This document shows positions 50,201 to 51,933 of a DNA stretch of 51,933 nt, one piece after another. Numbering within the stretch: position 1 is the first letter of the stretch; every line of letters starts with the position of its first letter. Location of the stretch: the NCBI GenBank assembly GCA_900545245.1, contig UQYV01000023.1, positions 1 to 51,933 of the forward strand, in the 5' to 3' direction. The notes beneath the pieces are model-generated. The model saw nothing but the letters and a program-made list of their open reading frames with translations. It was not told the DNA's origin and did not search any database. The stretch comes from an uncultured Bacteroidales bacterium (lineage in GTDB: Bacteria > Bacteroidota > Bacteroidia > Bacteroidales > UBA932). The translations under genes and the position numbers were made by a program.

Positions 50201-51894
50201 AGCAGGATTTCTTGACCAGGTATATTCATATGATTCCAAGCTATATCGAGGAACTCCAGACACCTGAGTCCATCGATTACATAAAGAAGCGTTTCAATGA
50301 GCGACAAAATGTCGAGGGCTCGATTGATACCGACCTGCATACTGAATTGCCTGAACATTTCTTCGAAGATGCAGATGAGTATTCCCAAGCCGGTATTGTA
50401 TTCTGCCCTCATAAGAGCAATACAGGTATATCAGTAAATGAGAACAAGATTTCTCTTGAAGAGTCTGTAAGCAAACTTGGCACATTTATGGGCAGTGGGG
50501 ATGGCGACGATGCCGATATGATTGATCAGGAGTCATTCAAGAATCTTGACCTGTTCAGAGATGACAAACTACCGCTTATGGTGGCAACGAAAGCTTTCGG
50601 TATGGGTATCGACAAGCCAAATGTGCGTTTCACAGTTAATATGAATTATTCCAGTTCGCTGGAGAGTTTTGTACAGGAAGCCGGACGCGCCGGTAGAGAT
50701 CGCAAGATGGCTTTATCCACCATTCTTCTTTCTGACTATCGTCTGGTACGTATTAACAAAAGATGCCCAAATAATCAGTTTCCGATGATGATAATCCGGA
50801 ACAAGTGGTTCTATGATGGTGACCTACAGGAGATTTTGAACAATTATGGCATAAATATCGACGATAGATACCTCGACTATTGCACTCCAGACAAGGATAT
50901 GGTCAAGCTACGCTGCGATGTCTGCAACACAAGGTTTGCATTTAAGCTCTGTAACCAAATCTGCCAGAAATGCAATAAAGGTCCTTGTGTAGTCAGATGT
51001 CCTGAATTTGACCGTTGCCAGTTGAGAAGGGTGCCGGACGAAGGTCGTGGATATGTCTATAAGGAAGACTTACAAGATTTGCTTCTTCAGAATGGCATTG
51101 AAATCCCAACTAGGAACTATGAGTTCCAAAACGTAGACTACGAGACGGTGATGTTCTTCTATAGCAACAACTTCAAGGGAACTCTTGTTGAAAAGCGTAC
51201 GATGTTTGAACTGCTGAGCCGTTCTCTGACTCCGATTTTCTATGGAAATGATGCGGAGTTAAAGGATACTGTAAAGGTTTCTGATTTCCTCCAGAAAGTA
51301 CTCGGGTCCAGAGAAGGTACCGAAGTGGTCGCTCTGATCTCTTCAATTCCAGTTTGGCTTTGTCTTCACAATGGACAGAGAGAGAAGGTGTATGTTACTC
51401 AACACTACAAAAAGGAGAAGACATATAAGGTACGAAATCTTGCAAATGGTCAGGAATATACCGCAAAAGAAGATGATATGGAACTTCTTCGCGACAAGAG
51501 CGACATCGCCAAAGCAATCTACCGAATGTGCTGCATAGGTCTTATAGATGACTTTACTGAGGATTACGGAAACAAGGTTTACCGCGTAGTCGCCCGCAGA
51601 AAGAAGGATGGCAACTACTATCATGCGTTGCAGACATTCCTGGAGCGATATTACACTAAAGAACGTGCTGCCATAGAGGCAGCTAAGATTCCAAGTTATA
51701 GGGGTGACAATGAAGTACATAAGTGCCTTGGCTATCTTACGGAGTTCATCTATGACAAGATTGCAGTCAAACGTAAGCAGGCAATAGATGATATCCGAGC
51801 ATTCTGTATGGAAGGACTGAGCTATGGCGACAATTGGAAGGAAGCAAATGAAGCATTGAAGGACTTCATATATTATTACATTAGTGTCCGGTAA
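47248..51894 (+). CDS. SAM methyltransferase fold / PD-(D/E)XK nuclease / RecQ-type helicase fusion
   Basis: 1548 residues. Residues about 60-250: a SAM-dependent methyltransferase fold (motif I FDIVDWGCGQGLATV, Asp90; acidic end of strand 2 VTLIEPSDA). About 430-510: a Vsr/DUF559-like nuclease domain (Asp438 in RVDFACEYP, Glu461 and Asp463 in CVIELDGAKYHQ). About 720-1180: a RecQ helicase (FRPGQ, GLLPTGGGKSLTYQ with Lys760, DEVHCVSEWGHDFR at about 859, FGLTATAS, ATKAFGMGIDKPNVR, QEAGRAGRDRK). Then a Cys-rich zinc region (CDVCNTRF, CNQICQKC) and an unassigned C-terminus. Likely a defence or DNA-repair effector. Confidence 0.85.
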   Translation: MGYIDDITALQEVSFDNIRRIAYNDILKLSDKKKDEIYDSLNHGVDLLSTDIQMKCYLYSFGRMHQAKIYKALSCIKQSVFASDDFDIVDWGCGQGLATVCFFDFLKKLHIQNRVQKVTLIEPSDAARERAEIHVGAYLKDTSKVVAIGKFLDDVTETDIKGCSAVTFHFFSNILDINSIDLKKLAEKVGKNVLGQHYFFCIGPMNNGNRRIDRFYEYFNAPETFMDESQSEYRYSNNAKPCSYNIKVFKLENNQVNLVTVDYYPDTQFYAAYQLDAVRNLLQSDDENIKTKAEGLFKHLSSFEVAAPFDIGAGIYDDVDPILAVLNNIVTRGLPTRTSPLIEEAFVQLGNHKKEDALGGVYYDTVNLNADDILLALHAIDSRARYDESTYNKNVLESDFEKSFILNAAPTGLQQVLQSQRSLMSITGQSVHHAQRVDFACEYPYPVIGDDGKNRFGCVIELDGAKYHQSEKNRLEDVYRIEALNEKGWDCIRISDIHQFNSNLPQLGNSYFSSILKAADRKYDAAWTRALQIALSPIGIARLEKTLIEALISGTVDYHKERLDILIVERDVPCAVLAFRELSQMFNNLATLSEDYKDVRFPKVRLDIVTTPEFKHSPLHKTIEGDDSVSVNIFDDEAKVNGIKQYDIVIDMAVMRRAGAEDKSFSEHKCVGKGYFYIRTINYVRSERHIYTSDCINYQPLVTKDQQGNYHAIEDRKALLQYFLRMLFRKEDFRPGQLPILSRALQNKSVIGLLPTGGGKSLTYQLAAMLQPGVTIVVDPLRSLMADQYDGLIKTGIDACTFINSTVGATEKEHRAKMMETSMVQFVFLSPERLCTYSFREKLRNMHSVGVYFSYGVIDEVHCVSEWGHDFRFTYLHLGRNLYQYVLPKQHGDDKHLTLFGLTATASFDVLADVERELSGDGAFNLDADTIIRDENTNRLELQYKIEKVPVRCQEDQYFDKNGLLDEGLPKAVQMTDKWSVYPSKQDFLTRYIHMIPSYIEELQTPESIDYIKKRFNERQNVEGSIDTDLHTELPEHFFEDADEYSQAGIVFCPHKSNTGISVNENKISLEESVSKLGTFMGSGDGDDADMIDQESFKNLDLFRDDKLPLMVATKAFGMGIDKPNVRFTVNMNYSSSLESFVQEAGRAGRDRKMALSTILLSDYRLVRINKRCPNNQFPMMIIRNKWFYDGDLQEILNNYGINIDDRYLDYCTPDKDMVKLRCDVCNTRFAFKLCNQICQKCNKGPCVVRCPEFDRCQLRRVPDEGRGYVYKEDLQDLLLQNGIEIPTRNYEFQNVDYETVMFFYSNNFKGTLVEKRTMFELLSRSLTPIFYGNDAELKDTVKVSDFLQKVLGSREGTEVVALISSIPVWLCLHNGQREKVYVTQHYKKEKTYKVRNLANGQEYTAKEDDMELLRDKSDIAKAIYRMCCIGLIDDFTEDYGNKVYRVVARRKKDGNYYHALQTFLERYYTKERAAIEAAKIPSYRGDNEVHKCLGYLTEFIYDKIAVKRKQAIDDIRAFCMEGLSYGDNWKEANEALKDFIYYYISVR

Positions 51895-51910
51895 AAAATC
51901 ATAAAAGTTC

Positions 51911-51914
51911 TTTG
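51911..51914 (+). promoter_or_regulatory. possible -33 box at window end
   Basis: GTTCTTTGA contains the -33 tetramer TTTG. The -7 box would fall just beyond base 51933, so a promoter for a gene outside the window is possible but cannot be confirmed. Confidence 0.25.
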
Positions 51915-51933
51915 AAAATATTGGAAGTTAGGT

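Noticed and set aside
51895..51933. CRISPR leader or array start at the window end
   Set aside because: GTTCTTTGA-type sequence occurs before many Bacteroidota promoters; no repeat unit is visible before the window ends.
1..51933. CRISPR arrays, complete insertion sequences or rRNA genes
   Set aside because: No regularly spaced repeats, transposase genes with terminal inverted repeats, or rRNA sequence were recognised.

Overview
The window reads as a Bacteroidales (phylum Bacteroidota) chromosome, probably gut-associated. The evidence is promoter boxes of the TTTG-N19/20-TAnnTTTG type, mostly unencoded tRNA CCA ends, the chain parA-parB-DUF5683-MltD, many Bacteroidota-type lipoproteins with a clear lipobox, and GLUG and DUF4595-like proteins. 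I cannot name a genus.

Layout. 1-1900: a tRNA cluster (partial Val, Ala, Ser) followed by a decayed tyrosine-recombinase remnant, a HicAB-type toxin-antitoxin pair with its own promoter and inverted repeat, and a 59-residue membrane protein. 1930-12473: mostly housekeeping genes (SDR, apt, PlsC-like acyltransferase, PmbA/TldE, SlyD, GT2, TrkA, GrpE, DnaJ). 12654-17400: tRNA-Phe with promoter and terminator, an AlbA_2 (Schlafen-like) regulator, a fibronectin-III pseudogene, and a PriA with an unusual zinc region. 17417-31779: a block of 14 minus-strand genes. Nine closely packed genes encode lipoproteins and secreted proteins. Downstream of them, behind its own promoter, is a tightly coupled five-gene cluster: AAA-like ATPase/PD-(D/E)XK protein, secreted metacaspase, ECF sigma factor, single-pass membrane protein, secreted TPR-CHAT protease. 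A long interrupted hairpin with its own promoter (31873-32140), a candidate structured RNA, lies upstream of the block. 32343-40762: diacylglycerol-kinase-like enzyme, parAB-DUF5683-mltD, a helix-hairpin-helix outer-membrane protein, hpt and adk.

40763-51933 is accessory DNA. It holds a reverse-strand gene remnant, an integrase C-terminal fossil, a DUF1016 nuclease, a decaying replication module (excisionase-like HTH, small protein, RepA-like ATPase, DUF6371-like primase with two in-frame stops) and a coupled four-gene operon. That operon ends in DUF1848 and a 1548-residue fusion of a SAM-methyltransferase fold, a PD-(D/E)XK-like domain and a RecQ-type helicase.

The two candidates for undescribed systems are (i) the ATPase/metacaspase/sigma/membrane protein/CHAT cluster, whose architecture suggests proteolytic control of an extracytoplasmic sigma factor, and (ii) the HsdM-N-like / helical protein / DUF1848 / methyltransferase-nuclease-RecQ operon, which looks like a defence system carried on a decayed mobile element. 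Both functions are inferences from domain content and gene coupling.
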